DNA of 64,000 nt from Ptiloglossa arizonensis (Eukaryota > Arthropoda > Insecta > Hymenoptera > Colletidae). The DNA lies in the NCBI RefSeq assembly GCF_051014685.1, contig NW_027478524.1, positions 620,001 to 684,000 on the forward strand, read 5' to 3'. A program made the position numbers and the translations under genes. Under the pieces are notes generated by a model. It worked only from the letters and a program-made list of their open reading frames with translations, did not search any database and was not told the DNA's origin. The first letter of the stretch is position 1, and each line of letters opens with the position of its first letter. Shown piece by piece: positions 12,407-24,659 of the stretch.

Positions 12407-13230
12407 CTTTGCAATCGGGCGAGTTTATTCTTTCAGATGCAAGAGGAAATAATCGAGTTCGTCAATCCGTTCGCGAGATATGGGAGTTTGAAGTTAAGGA
12501 ATGCTTGAGAAACCATCAAAATTTTCGCAAGTCTGATACTCGAAACCAATAACTGGAATGACCTAGGGGAAAATTACACACACCATTGTAATCGGGCCAG
12601 TTTCTACTTTCAAGTGCAACAGGAATTTCTCGAGTTCGTCAATCCGTTCGCGAGATATGGGAGTTGGAAGTTAAGGAATGGTTGAGAAACTATCACAATT
12701 TTCGCAAGTCTGATACTCGAAACCAATAACTACCATGGCGTAGGGGAAAAATGCACATACCTTTGTAATCGGGCGAGTTTATACTTTCAGATACAACAGG
12801 AAATAATCGAGTTCGTCAATCCGTTCGCGAGATATGGGAGTTTGAAGTTAAGGAATGCTTGAGGAACCATCAAAATTTTCGCAAGTCTGATACTCGAAAC
12901 CAATAACTGGAATGGACTAGGGGAAAAGTACACACACCATTGTAATGGGGCGAGTTTCTACTTTCAGATGTAACAGGAATTTCTCGAGTTCGTCAATCCG
13001 TTCGCGAGCTATGGGAGTTTGAACTTAAGGAATAGATGACAAACCATCAAAATTTTCGCAAGTGTGATACTCGAAACCAATAACTGGAATGGCCTAGGGG
13101 AAAAGTACACACACCTTTATAATGGGGCGAGTTTCTACTTTCAGATGCAACAGGAATTCCTCGAGTTCGTCAATCCGTTCGCGAGATATGGGAGTTTCAA
13201 GTTAAAGAATGGTTGAGAAACCATCAAAAT
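12407..13230. repeat. Ancestral-like relative of the 15/16-monomer HOR start
   Basis: The block from CTTTGCAATCGGGCGAG with TTTATTCTTTCAGATGCAAG resembles 15,591 onward at offset 3,184. After about 12,830 the offset becomes 3,007, one monomer less (seen at GAACTTAAGGAATAGATGAC, 13,022 and 16,029). The 15/16-monomer unit may therefore derive from this stretch after loss of one monomer. Confidence 0.65.
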
Positions 13231-13729
13231 TTTCGCAATTCTGATGCTAGAAACGAATAACTGGAATGACCTGGGGGAAAAGTATACACACCATTGTAAT
13301 CGGACGAGTTTCTACTTTCCAATGCAACAGGAAATAATCGAGTTCGTCAGTCCGTTCGCGAGATATGGGAGTTTGAAGTTAAGAAATGCTTGAGAAACCA
13401 TCAAAATTTTCGCAAGTCTGATACTCGAAACCAATAACTGGAATGGCCTAGGGGAAAAGTACACACACCATTGTAATCGGGCGAGTTTCTGCTTTCAGAT
13501 GCAACAGGAATTTCAGGAGTTCGTCTATCCGTTCGCGAGATATGGGAGTTAGAAGTTATTGAATGGTTGAGAAACCAACAAAATTGTCGCAATTATCATG
13601 CTAGAAACGAATAACTGGAATGGCCTAGGGGAAAAGTACACATACCATTTTAATCGGGCGAGTTTCTACTTTCAGATACAACTGGAATTTCTCGAGTTCG
13701 TCAATCCGTTCGCGAGAAATGGGAGTTTG

Positions 13730-14260
13730 AAATTAAGGAATGGTTGAGAGACCATCACAATTTTCGCAAGTCTGATACTGGAAACCAAAAACCACCATGG
13801 CCTAGGGGAATAATGCACATACCTTTGTAATCGGGCGAGTTTCTACTTTCAGATGCAACAGGAAATAATCGAGTTCGCCAATCCGTTCGCGAGATATGGG
13901 AGTTTGAAGTTAAGGAATGGTTGAGAAACCATCAAAATTTTCGCAAGTCTGATACTCGAAACCAATAACTACTATGGCCTAGGGCAAAAATGCACATACC
14001 GTTGTAATCGGGCGAGAGTCTGCTTTCAGATGCAACAGGAATTTCTCGTGTTCGTCAATCAGTTCGCGAGATATGGGAGTTTGAAACTAAGGAATGGTTG
14101 AGAAACCATCCTAATTTTCGCAGTTCTGATGCTCGAAACGAATAACTGGAATGACCTAGGGGAAAAGTACACACACCCTTGTAATCGGTCGACTTTCTAC
14201 TTTGAGATGCAACAGGAAATAATCGAGTTCGTCAATCCGTTCGCGAGATATGGGAGTTTG
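13730..14260. repeat. Condensed copy of the 4.5-5.3 kb segment
   Basis: Reads ATTAAGGAATGGTTGAGAGA, then GATACTGGAAACC, CCAAAAACCACCATGG and the GGAAATAATCGAGTTCGCC monomer, as at 4,531-4,690. It then jumps, about two monomers short, to the CGGGCGAGAGTCTG and TTCTCGTGTTCG monomers seen at 5,161-5,230. An in-phase deletion explains this. Confidence 0.65.
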
Positions 14261-15569
14261 AAGTTAAGGTATGGTTGAGAAACCATCAAAATTTTCGCAA
14301 GTCTGATACCCGAAACCAATAACTGGAAAGACCTAAGGGAAAAGTACACACACCATTGTAATCGGTAGACTTTCTACTTTCAGATGCAACAGGAATTTCT
14401 CGAGTTCGTCGATCCGTTCGCGAGATATGGGAGTCTGAAGTTAAGGAATGGTTGAGGAACCATCAAAATTTTCGCAAGTGTGATACTCGAAACCAATAAC
14501 TGGAATGGCCTAGGGGAAAAGTACACACCATTGTAATGGGGCGAGTTTCTACTTTCAGATGCAACTGGAATTCCTCGAGTTCGTCAATCCGTTCGCGAGA
14601 TATGGGAGTTTGAAGTTAAGGAATGGTTGTGAGACCATCAAAATTTTCGCAATTCTGATGCTAGAAACGAATAACAGGAATGACCTTGGGAAAAAGTACA
14701 CACGCGATTGTAATCGGTCGAGTTTCTACTTTCAGAAGCAACGCGAAATAATCGAGTTCGTCAATTCGTTCGCGAGATATGGGAGTTTGAAGTTAAGGAA
14801 TGCTTGAGAAACCATCACAAACCTCGCAAGTCTGATACTCGAAACCAAAAACTACCATGGCCTAGGGGAATAATGCACATACCTTTGTAATCGGGCGTGA
14901 TTCAACTTTCAGATGCAACAGCAATTTCTCGAGTTCGTCAATTCGTTCGCGAGATATGGGAGTTTGAAGTTAAGGAATGGTTGAGAAACCATCATAATTT
15001 CCGCAATTCTGATGCTAGAAACGAATAACTGGAATGACCTAAGCGAAAAGTACACACACTATTGTAATCGCTAGTCTTTCTACTTTCAGATGCAACAGGA
15101 AATAATCGGGTTCACCAATCCGTTCGCGAGATATGGTAGTTTGAAGTTAAGGAATGGTTGAGAAACCATCAAAATTTTCGCAAGTGTGCTACTCGAAACC
15201 AATAACTGGAATGGCCTAGGGGAAAAATGCACATACCTTTGTAATCGGGCGAGTTTATTCTTTCGGATGCAAGAGGAAATAATCGAGTTCGTCAATCCGT
15301 TCGCGAGATATGGAAGTTTGAAGTCAAGGGATGGTTGAGAAACCATCAAAATTTTCGCAATTCTGATGCTAGAAACGAATAACTGGATTGACCTTGGGAA
15401 AAAGTACACACACGATTGTAATCGGTCGAGTTTCTACTTTCAGAAGCAACGGGAAATAATCGAGTTCGTCAATTCGTTCGCGAGATATGGGAGTTTGAAG
15501 TTAAGGAATGGTTGAGAAACCATCACTAATCTCGCAAGTCTGATACTCGAAACCAAAAACTACCATGGC

Positions 15570-18400
15570 CTAGGGGAATAATGCACATACCTTTGTAATC
15601 GGGCGAGTTTATTCTTTCAGATGCAAGAGGAAATAATCGAGTTCGTCAATCCGTTCGCGAGATATGGGAGTTTGAAGTTAAGGAATGCTTGAGAAACCAT
15701 CAAAATTTTCGCAAGTCTGATACTCGAAACCAATAACTGGAATGACCTAGGGGAAAATTACACACACCATTGTAATCGGGCCAGTTTCTACTTTCAAGTG
15801 CAACATGAATTTCTCGAGTTCGTCAATCCGTTCGCGAGATATGGGAGTTGGAAGTTAAGGAATGGTTGAGAAACTATCACAATTTTCGCAAGTCTGATAC
15901 TCGAAACCAATAACTACCATGGCGTAGGGGAAAAATGCACATACCTTTGTAATCGGGCGAGTTTATACTTTCAGATACAACAGGAAATAATCGAGTTCGT
16001 CAATCCGTTCGCGAGATATGGGAGTTTGAACTTAAGGAATAGATGACAAACCATCAAAATTTTCGCAAGTGTGATACTCGAAACCAATAACTGGAATGGC
16101 CTAGGGGAAAAGTACACACACCTTTATAATGGGGCGAGTTTCTACTTTCAGATGCAACAGGAATTCCTCGAGTTCGTCAATCCGTTCGCGAGATATGGGA
16201 GTTTCAAGTTAAAGAATGGTTGAGAAACCATCAAAATTTTCGCAAGTATGATACTCGAAACCAATAACTGGAATGGCCTAGGGGAAAAGTACACACACCA
16301 TTGTAATGGGGCGAGTTTCTACTTTCAGATGCAACAGGAGTTTCTCAAGTTCGTCATTCCGTTCGCGAGATATGGGAGTTTAAAGTTAAGGAATGGTTGA
16401 GAAACCATGAAAATTTTCGCATGTGTGATACTCGAAACCAATAACTGGAATGGCCTAGGGGAAAAGTACACACACCATTGTAATGGGGCGAGTTTCTAAT
16501 TTCAGATGCAACAGGAATTCCTCGAGTTCGTCAATCCGTTCGCGAGATATGGGAGTTTGAAATTAAGGAACGGTTGAGAAACCATCAAAATTTTCGCAAG
16601 TCTGATACTCGAAACCAATAACTGGAATGGCCTAGGGGAAAAGTACACACACCATTGTAATCGGGCGAGTTTCTGCTTTCAGATACAACAGGAATTCCTC
16701 GAGTTCGTCAATCCGTTCGCGAGATATGGGAGTTAGAAGTTAAGGAATGCTTTTGAAACCATCAAAATTTTCGCAAGTGTGATACTCGAAACCAATAACT
16801 GGAATGGTCTAGGGGAAAAGTACCCACACCTTTGAAATGTGGCGAGTTTCTACTTTCAGATGCAACAGGAATTCCTCGAGTTCGTCAATCCGTTCGCGAG
16901 ATATGGGAGTTTGAAATTAAGGAACGGTTGAGAAACCATCAAAATTTTCGCAAGTCTGATTCTCGAAACCAATAACTGGAATGGCCTAGGGGAGAAGTAC
17001 ACACACCATTGTAGTCGGACGAGTTTCTGCTTTCAGATACAACAGGAATTTCTCGAGTTCGTCAATCCGTTCGCGAGATATGGGAGTTAGAAGTTAAGGA
17101 ATGGTTGTGAGACCATCACAATTTTCGGATGTCTGATACTCGAAACCAATAACTACTATGGCCTAAGTGAAAAATACACATACCTTTGTAATCGGGCGAG
17201 TTTCTACTTTCAGATGCAACAGGAATTTCTCGAGTTCGTCAATCCGTTCGCGAGATATGGGAGTTTGAAGTTAAGGAATGGTTGAGAAACCATCAAAATT
17301 TTCGCAGTTCTGATTCTAGAAACCAATAACTGGAATGGCCTAGGGGAAAAGTACACACACCTTTGTAATCGGGCTAGTTTCTGCTTTCAGATACAACAGG
17401 AATTTCTCGAGTTCGTCATTCCGTTCGCGAGATATGGGTGTTTGAAGGTAAGGAATGGTTGAGAAACCATCAAAACTTTCGCTGGTCTGATACTCGAAAC
17501 CAATAACTGGAATGGCCTAGGGGAAAAGTACACAAACCATTGTAATGGGGCGAGTATCTACTTTCAGATGTAACAGGAATTTCTCGAGTTCGTCAATCCG
17601 TTTGCGAGATATGGGTGTTTGAAGTTAAGGAATGGTTGACAAACCATCAAAATTTTCGCAAGTCTGATACTCGAAACCAATAACTACTATGGCCTAGGGG
17701 AAAAGTACACACACCATTGTAATCGGGCGAGTTTCTGCTTTCAGATACAACAGGAATTTCTCGAGTTCGTCATTCCGTTCGCGAGATATGGGTGTTTGAA
17801 GGTAAGGAATGGTTGAGAAACCATCAAAACATTCGCTGGTCTGATACTCGAAACCAATAACTGGAATGGCCTAGGGGAAAAGTACACACACCATTGTAAT
17901 GTGGCGAGTATCTACTTTCAGATGTAACAGGAATTTCTCGAGTTCGTCAATCCGTTCGCGAGGTATGGGTGTTTGAAGTTAAGGAATGGTTGACAAACCA
18001 TCAAAATTTTCGAAGGTCTGATACTCGAAACCAATAACTACTATGGCCTAGGGCAAAAATACACATATCGTTGTAATCGGACGAGTTTCTGGTTTCAGAT
18101 GCAACAGGAATTTCTCGAGTTCGTCAATCCGTTCGCGAGAAATGGGAGTTTGAATTTAAGGAATGGTTGAGAAACCATCAAAATTTTCGCAAGTCTGATA
18201 CTCGAAACCAATAACTACAATGGCTTAGGGAAAAATACACATACCGTTGTAATCGTGCGAGTTTCTGCTTTCAGATGCAACAGGAATTTCTCGAGTTCGT
18301 CAATCCGTTCGCGAGATTAGGGAGTTTGAAGTTAAGGAATGGTTGAGAAACCATCACAATTTTCGCAAGTCTGATACTCGAAACCAATAACTGGAATGGC
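15570..18400. repeat. 15/16-monomer HOR, unit 1 (16 monomers)
   Basis: Matches unit 2 at offset 2,831 on its left side (CTTTGTAATCGGGCGAG 15,591 and 18,422) and 2,653 on its right (GGGGAGAAGTACACAC monomers, 16,981 and 19,634). The step of 178 bp is one extra monomer, at about 16,398-16,574, marked by CCATGAAAATTTTCGCATG. Typical variants are GAATAGATGACAAACC, GGAGTTTCTCAAGTTCG, GAATGCTTTTGAAACC and GTTTGAAGGTAAGG. Confidence 0.83.
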
Positions 18401-21054
18401 CTAGGGGAAAAATGCACATACCTTTGTAATCGGGCGAGTTTATTCTTTCAGATGCAAGAGGAAATAATCGAGTTCGTCAATCCGTTCGCTAGATATGGGA
18501 GTTTGAAGTTAAGGAATGCTTGAGAAACCATCAAAATATTCGCAAGTCTGATACTCGAAACCAATAACTGGAATGACCTAGGGGAAAATTACACACACCA
18601 TTGTAATCGGGCCAGTTTCTACTTTCAAGTGCAACAGGAATTTCTCGAGTTCGTCAATCCGTTCGCGAGATATGGGAGTTGGAAGTTAAGGAATGGTTGA
18701 GAAACTATCACAATTTTCGCAAGTCTGATACTCGAAACCAATAACTACCATGGCGTAGGGGAAAAATGCACATACCTTTGTAATCGGGCGAGTTTATACT
18801 TTCAGATACAACAGGAAATAATCGAGTTCGTCAATCCGTTCGCGAGATATGGGAGTTTGAACTTAAGGAATAGATGACAAACCATCAAAATTTTCGCAAG
18901 TGTGATACTCGAAACCAATAACTGGAATGGCCTAGGGGAAAAGTACACAAACCTTTATAATGGGGCGAGTTTCTACTTTCAGATGCAACAGGAATTCCTC
19001 GAGTTCGTCAATCCGTTCGCGAGATATGGGAGTTTCAAGTTAAAGAATGGTTGAGAAACCATCAAAATTTTCGCAAGTCTGATACTCGAAACCAATAACT
19101 GGAATGGCCTAGGGGATAAGTACACACACCATTGTAATGGGGCGAGTTTCTACTTTCAGATGCAACAGGAGTTTCTCAAGTTCGTCAATCCGTTCGCGAG
19201 ATATGGGAGTTTAAAGTTAAGGAATGGTTGAGAAACCATCAAAATTTTCGCAAGTCTGATACTCGAAACCAATAACTGGAATGGCCTAGGGGAAAAGTAC
19301 ACACACCATTGTAATCGGGCGAGTTTCTGCTTTCAGATACAACAGGAATTCCTCGAGTTCGTCAATCCGTTCGCGAGATATGGGAGTTTGAAGTTAAGGA
19401 ATGCTTTTGAAACCATCAAAATTTTCGCAAGTGTGATACTCGAAACCAATAACTGGAATGGTCTAGGGGAAAAGTACCCACACCTTTGAAATGGGGCGAG
19501 TTTCTACTTTCAGATGCAACAGGAATTCCTCGAGTTCGTCAATCCGTTCGCGAGATATGGGAGTTTGAAATTAAGGAACGGTTGAGAAACCATCAAAATT
19601 TTCGCAAGTCTGATTCTCGAAACCAATAACTGGAATGGCCTAGGGGAGAAGTACACACACCATTGTAGTCGGACGAGTTTCTGCTTTCAGATACAACAGG
19701 AATTTCTCGAGTTCGTCAATCCGTTCGCGAGATATGGGAGTTAGAAGTTAAGGAATGGTTGTGAGACCATCACAATTTTCGGATGTCTGATACTCGAAAC
19801 CAATAACTACTATGGCCTAAGTGAAAAATACACATACCTTTGTAATCGGGCGAGTTTCTACTTTCAGATGCAACAGGAATTTCTCGAGTTCGTCAATCCG
19901 TTCGCGAGATATGGGAGTTTGAAGTTAAGGAATGGTTGAGAAACCATCAAAATTTTCGCAGTTCTGATTCTAGAAACCAATAACTGGAATGGCCTAGGGG
20001 AAAAGTACACACACCTTTGTAATCGGGCTAGTTTCTGCTTTCAGATACAACAGGAATTTCTCGAGTTCGTCATTCCGTTCGCGAGATATGGGTGTTTGAA
20101 GGTAAGGAATGGTTGAGAAACCATCAAAACTTTCGCTGGTCTGATACTCGAAACCAATAACTGGAATGGCCTAGGGGAAAAGTACACAAACCATTGTAAT
20201 GGGGCGCGTATCTACTTTCAGATGTAACAGGAATTTCTCGAGTTCGTCAATCCGTTTGCGAGATATGGGTGTTTGAAGTTAAGGAATGGTTGACAAACCA
20301 TCAAAATTTTCGCAAGTCTGATACTCGAAACCAATAACTACTATGGCCTAGGGGAAAAGTACACACACCATTGTAATCGGGCGAGTTTCTGCTTTCAGAT
20401 ACAACAGGAATTTCTCGAGTTCGTCATTCCGTTCGCGAGATATGGGTGTTTGAAGGTAAGGAATGGTTGAGAAACCATCAAAACATTCGCTGGTCTGATA
20501 CTCGAAACCAATAACTGGAATGGCCTAGGGGAAAAGTACACACACCATTGTAATGTGGCGAGTATCTACTTTCAGATGTAACAGGAATTTCTCGAGTTCG
20601 TCAATCCGTTCGCGAGGTATGGGTGTTTGAAGTTAAGGAATGGTTGACAAACCATCAAAATTTTCGAAGGTCTGATACTCGAAACCAATAACTACTATGG
20701 CCTAGGGCAAAAATACACATATCGTTGTAATCGGACGAGTTTCTGGTTTCAGATGCAACAGGAATTTCTCGAGTTCGTCAATCCGTTCGCGAGAAATGGG
20801 AGTTTGAATTTAAGGAATGGTTGAGAAACCAACAAAATTTTCGCAAGTCTGATACTCGAAACCAATAACTACAATGGCTTAGGGAAAAATACACATACCG
20901 TTGTAATCGTGCGAGTTTCTGCTTTCAGATGCAACAGGAATTTCTCGAGTTCGTCAATCCGTTCGCGAGATTAGGGAGTTTGAAGTTAAGGAATGGTTGA
21001 GAAACCATCACAATTTTCGCAAGTCTGATACTCGAAACCAATAACTGGAATGGC
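18401..21054. repeat. 15/16-monomer HOR, unit 2 (15 monomers)
   Basis: A full unit of about 2,654 bp that lacks the extra monomer of unit 1. It is followed directly by the start of unit 3 (CTTTGTAATCGGGCGAG at 21,076). It shares nearly all the variant marks of unit 1, including GGTGTTTGAAGGTAAGG, TTTCGAAGGTCTG and CGCGAGATTAGGGAG. Confidence 0.83.
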
Positions 21055-21933
21055 CTAGGGGAAAAATGCACATACCTTTGTAATCGGGCGAGTTTATTCT
21101 TTCAGATGCAAGAGGAAATAATCGAGTTCGTCAATCCGTTCGCTAGATATGGGAGTTTGAAGTTAAGGAATGCTTGAGAAACCATCAAAATATTCGCAAG
21201 TCTGATACTCGAAACCAATAACTGGAATGACCTAGGGGAAAATTACACACACCATTGTAATCGGGCCAGTTTCTACTTTCAAGTGCAACAGGAATTTCTC
21301 GAGTTCGTCAATCCGTTCGCGAGATATGGGAGTTGGAAGTTAAGGAATGGTTGAGAAACTATCACAATTTTCGCAAGTCTGATACTCGAAACCAATAACT
21401 ACCATGGCGTAGGGGAAAAATGCACATACCTTTGTAATCGGGCGAGTTTATACTTTCAGATACAACAGGAAATAATCGAGTTCGTCAATCCGTTCGCGAG
21501 ATATGGGAGTTTGAACTTAAGGAATAGATGACAAACCATCAAAATTTTCGCAAGTGTGATACTCGAAACCAATAACTGGAATGGCCTAGGGGAAAAGTAC
21601 ACAAACCTTTATAATGGGGCGAGTTTCTACTTTCAGATGCAACAGGAATTCCTCGAGTTCGTCAATCCGTTCGCGAGATATGGGAGTTTCAAGTTAAAGA
21701 ATGGTTGAGAAACCATCAAAATTTTCGCAAGTCTGATACTCGAAACCAATAACTGGAATGGCCTAGGGGATAAGTACACACACCATTGTAATGGGGCGAG
21801 TTTCTACTTTCAGATGCAACAGGAGTTTCTCAAGTTCGTCAATCCGTTCGCGAGATATGGGAGTTTAAAGTTAAGGAATGGTTGAGAAACCATCAAAATT
21901 TTCGCAAGTCTGATACTCGAAACCAATAACTGG
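21055..21933. repeat. 15/16-monomer HOR, unit 3 (truncated)
   Basis: Follows unit 2 at offset 2,654 for about five monomers. Then it jumps to the GGGGAGAAGTACACACACCAG monomer, changing the offset to 2,300, so two monomers are skipped. The skipped types reappear out of order at 22,470-22,970. Confidence 0.78.
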
Positions 21934-24659
21934 AATGGCCTAGGGGAGAAGTACACACACCAGTGTAGTCGGACGAGTTTCTGCTTTCAGATACAACAGG
22001 AATTTCTCGAGTTCGTCAATCCGTTCGCGAGATATGGGAGTTTGAAGTTAAGGAATGGTTGTGAGACCATCACAATTTTCGGATGTCTGATACTCGAAAC
22101 CAATAACTACTATGGCCTAAGGGAAAAATACACATACCTTTGTAATCGGGCGAGTTTCTACTTTCAGATGCAACAGGAATTTCTCGAGTTCGTCAATCCG
22201 TTCGCGAGATATGGGAGTTTGAATTTAAGGAATGATTGAGAAACCATCAAAATTTTCGCAGTTCTGATTCTAGAAACCAATAACTGGAATGGCCTAGGGG
22301 AAAAGTACACACACCTTTGTAATCGGGCTAGTTTCTGCTTTCAGATACAACAGGAATTTCTCGAGTTCGTCATTCCGTTCGCGAGATATGGGTGTTTGAA
22401 GGTAAGGAATGGTTGAGAAACCATCAAAACTTTCGCTGGTCTGATACTCGAAACCAATAACTGGAATGGCCTAGGGGAAAAGTACACACACCATTGTAAT
22501 GGGGCGAGTTTCTACTTTCAGATGCAACAGGAGTTTCTCAAGTTCGTCAATCCGTTCGCGAGATATGGGAGTTTAAAGTTAAGGAATGGTTGAGAAACCA
22601 TCAAAATTTTCGCAAGTCTGATACTCGAAACCAATAACTGGAATGGCCTAGGGGAAAAGTACACACACCATTGTAATCGGGCGAGTTTCTGCTTTCAGAT
22701 ACAACAGGAATTCCTCGAGTTCGTCAATCCGTTCGCGAGATATGGGAGTTTGAAGTTAAGGAATGCTTTTGAAACCATCAAAATTTTCGCAAGTGTGATA
22801 CTCGAAACCAATAACTGGAATGGTCTAGGGGAAAAGTACCCACACCATTGAAATGGGGCGAGTTTCTACTTTCAGATGCAACAGGAATTCCTCGAGTTCG
22901 TCAATCCGTTCGCGAGATATGGGAGTTTGAAATTAAGGAACGGTTGAGAAACCATCAAAATTTTCGCAAGTCTGATACTCGAAACCAATAACTACTATTG
23001 CCGAGGGCAAAAATACACATAGCGTTGTAATCGGGCGACTTTCTGCTTTCAGATGCAACAGGAATGTTACGAGTTCGTCAATCCGTTCGCGAGATATGGG
23101 AGTTTGAAGTTAAGGAATGGTTGAGAAACCATCAAAATTTTCGCAAGTTTGATACTCGAAACCAATAACTTGAATGGCCTAGGGGAAAAGTACACACACC
23201 ATTGTAATCGGGCGAGTTTCTACTTTCCGATGCAACAGGAATATTTCGAGTTCGTCAATCCGTTCGCGAGATATGGGAGTTTGAAGTTAAGGAATGGATG
23301 AGAAACCATCAAAATTTTCGCAAGTCTGGTACTCGAAAACAATAACTACAATGGCCTAGGGGAAAAGTACACACACCATTGTAATCGGGCGAGTTTCTAC
23401 TTTCAGATGAAACAGGAATTTCTCGAGTTCATCATTCCGTTCGCGAGATATGGGAGTTTGAAATTAAGGAACGGTTGAGAAACCATCAAAATTTTCGCAA
23501 GTCTGATACTCGAAACCAATAACTGGAATGGCCTAGGGGAGAAGTACACACACCATTGTAGTCGGACGAGTTTCTGCTTTCAGATACAACAGGAATTTCT
23601 CGAGTTCGTCAATCCGTTCGCGAGATATGGGAGTTTGAAGTTAAGGAATGGTTGTGAGACCATCACAATTTTCGGATGTCTGATACTCGAAACCAATAAC
23701 TACTATGGCCTAAGGGAAAAATACACATACCTTTGTAATCGGGCGAGTTTCTACTTTCAGATGCAACAGGAGTTTCTCAAGTTCGTCATTCCGTTCGCGA
23801 GATATGGGAGTTTGAAGTTAAGGAATGATTGAGAAACCATCAAAATTTTCGCAGTTCTGATTCTAGAAACCAATAACTGGAATGGCCTAGGGGAAAAGTA
23901 CACACACCTTTGTAATCGGGCTAGTTTCTGCTTTCAGATACAACAGGAATTTCTCGAGTTCGTCATTCCGTTCGCGAGATATGGGTGTTTGAAGGTAAGG
24001 AATGGTTGAGAAACCATCAAAACTTTCGCTGGTCTGATACTCGAAACCAATAACTGGAATGGCCTAGGGGAAAAGTACACAAACCATTGTAATGGGGCGA
24101 GTATCTACTTTCAGATGTAACAGGAATTTCTCGAGTTCGTCAATCCGTTTGCGAGATATGGGTGTTTGAAGGTAAGGAATGGTTGAGAAACCATCAAAAC
24201 ATTCGCTGGTCTGATACTCGAAACCAATAACTGGAATGGCCTAGGGGAAAAGTACACACACCATTGTAATGTGGCGAGTATCTACTTTCAGATGTAACAG
24301 GAATTTCTCGAGTTCGTCAATCCGTTCGCGAGGTATGGGTGTTTGAAGTTAAGGAATGGTTGACAAACCATCAAAATTTTCGAAGGTCTGATACTCGAAA
24401 CCAATAACTACTATGGCCTAGGGCAAAAATACACATACCGTTGTAATCGGACGAGTTTCTGGTTTCAGATGCAACAGGAATTTCTCGAGTTCGTCAATCC
24501 GTTCGCGAGATATGGGAGTTTGAAGTTAAGGAATGGTTGAGAAACCATCAAAATTTTCGAAAGTCTGATACTCGAAACCAATAACTACAATGGCTTAGGG
24601 AAAAATACACATACCGTTGTAATCGTGCGAGTTTCTGCTTTCAGATGCAACAGGAATTT
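21934..24659. repeat. Shuffled zone-3 monomers with a 9-monomer offset
   Basis: 21,934-22,483 and 23,527-24,076 match at an offset of 1,593 (9 x 177), both from the GGGGAGAAGTACACAC monomer through TTTCGGATGTCTG and GGTGTTTGAAGGTAAGG. Between them are the monomers skipped by unit 3 (22,465-22,970) and a block with a distant exact copy (22,978-23,460). 24,077-24,659 resembles the end of unit 2, including TTTCGAAGGTCTG. Confidence 0.75.
22978..23460. repeat. 483-bp block with an identical copy 27.8 kb away
   Basis: Base-by-base reading shows no difference from 50,763-51,245 (offset 27,785). Rare shared marks are CTATTGCCGAGGGC, CACATAGCGTTG, GGAATGTTACGAG, GGAATATTTCGAG, AAGTCTGGTACTCG and GATGAAACAGG. 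The flanks differ at once: GATACTC against GATTCTC on the left, TTTGAAATT against TTTGGAGTT on the right. Confidence 0.85.

Larger units (their letters stand above)
11918..15569. repeat. Mosaic monomer region between the first two HOR zones
   Basis: About 20.6 monomers with no clean local HOR. Three relationships show. 12,407-13,230 resembles the start of the 15/16-monomer HOR at 15,591. 13,730-14,260 is a condensed copy of about 4,530-5,270. 11,990-12,340 recurs at about 14,290-14,640 (offset 2,301, 13 x 177). The longest open frame of the window (12,179-12,508, 109 codons) lies here only because one monomer reads GGTTGTGAGACC and so loses the usual TGA. Confidence 0.75.

Noticed and set aside
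12179..12508. 109-codon open frame and dozens of 61-107-codon frames on both strands as genes
   Set aside because: Every one is a reading of the 177-bp repeat, recurring with the repeat period and ending at the stops of the standard monomer. None has a start context, domain or conservation beyond that of the DNA repeat.
17440..17480. Splice-like signals: TTTCTACTTTCAG before ATG in most monomers and GAAGGTAAGG in some (about 17,453, 20,100, 22,400 and 23,993)
   Set aside because: They resemble acceptor and donor sites, but there is no exon to join and the donor form is only a T-to-G variant of GAAGTTAAGG. Chance is enough.
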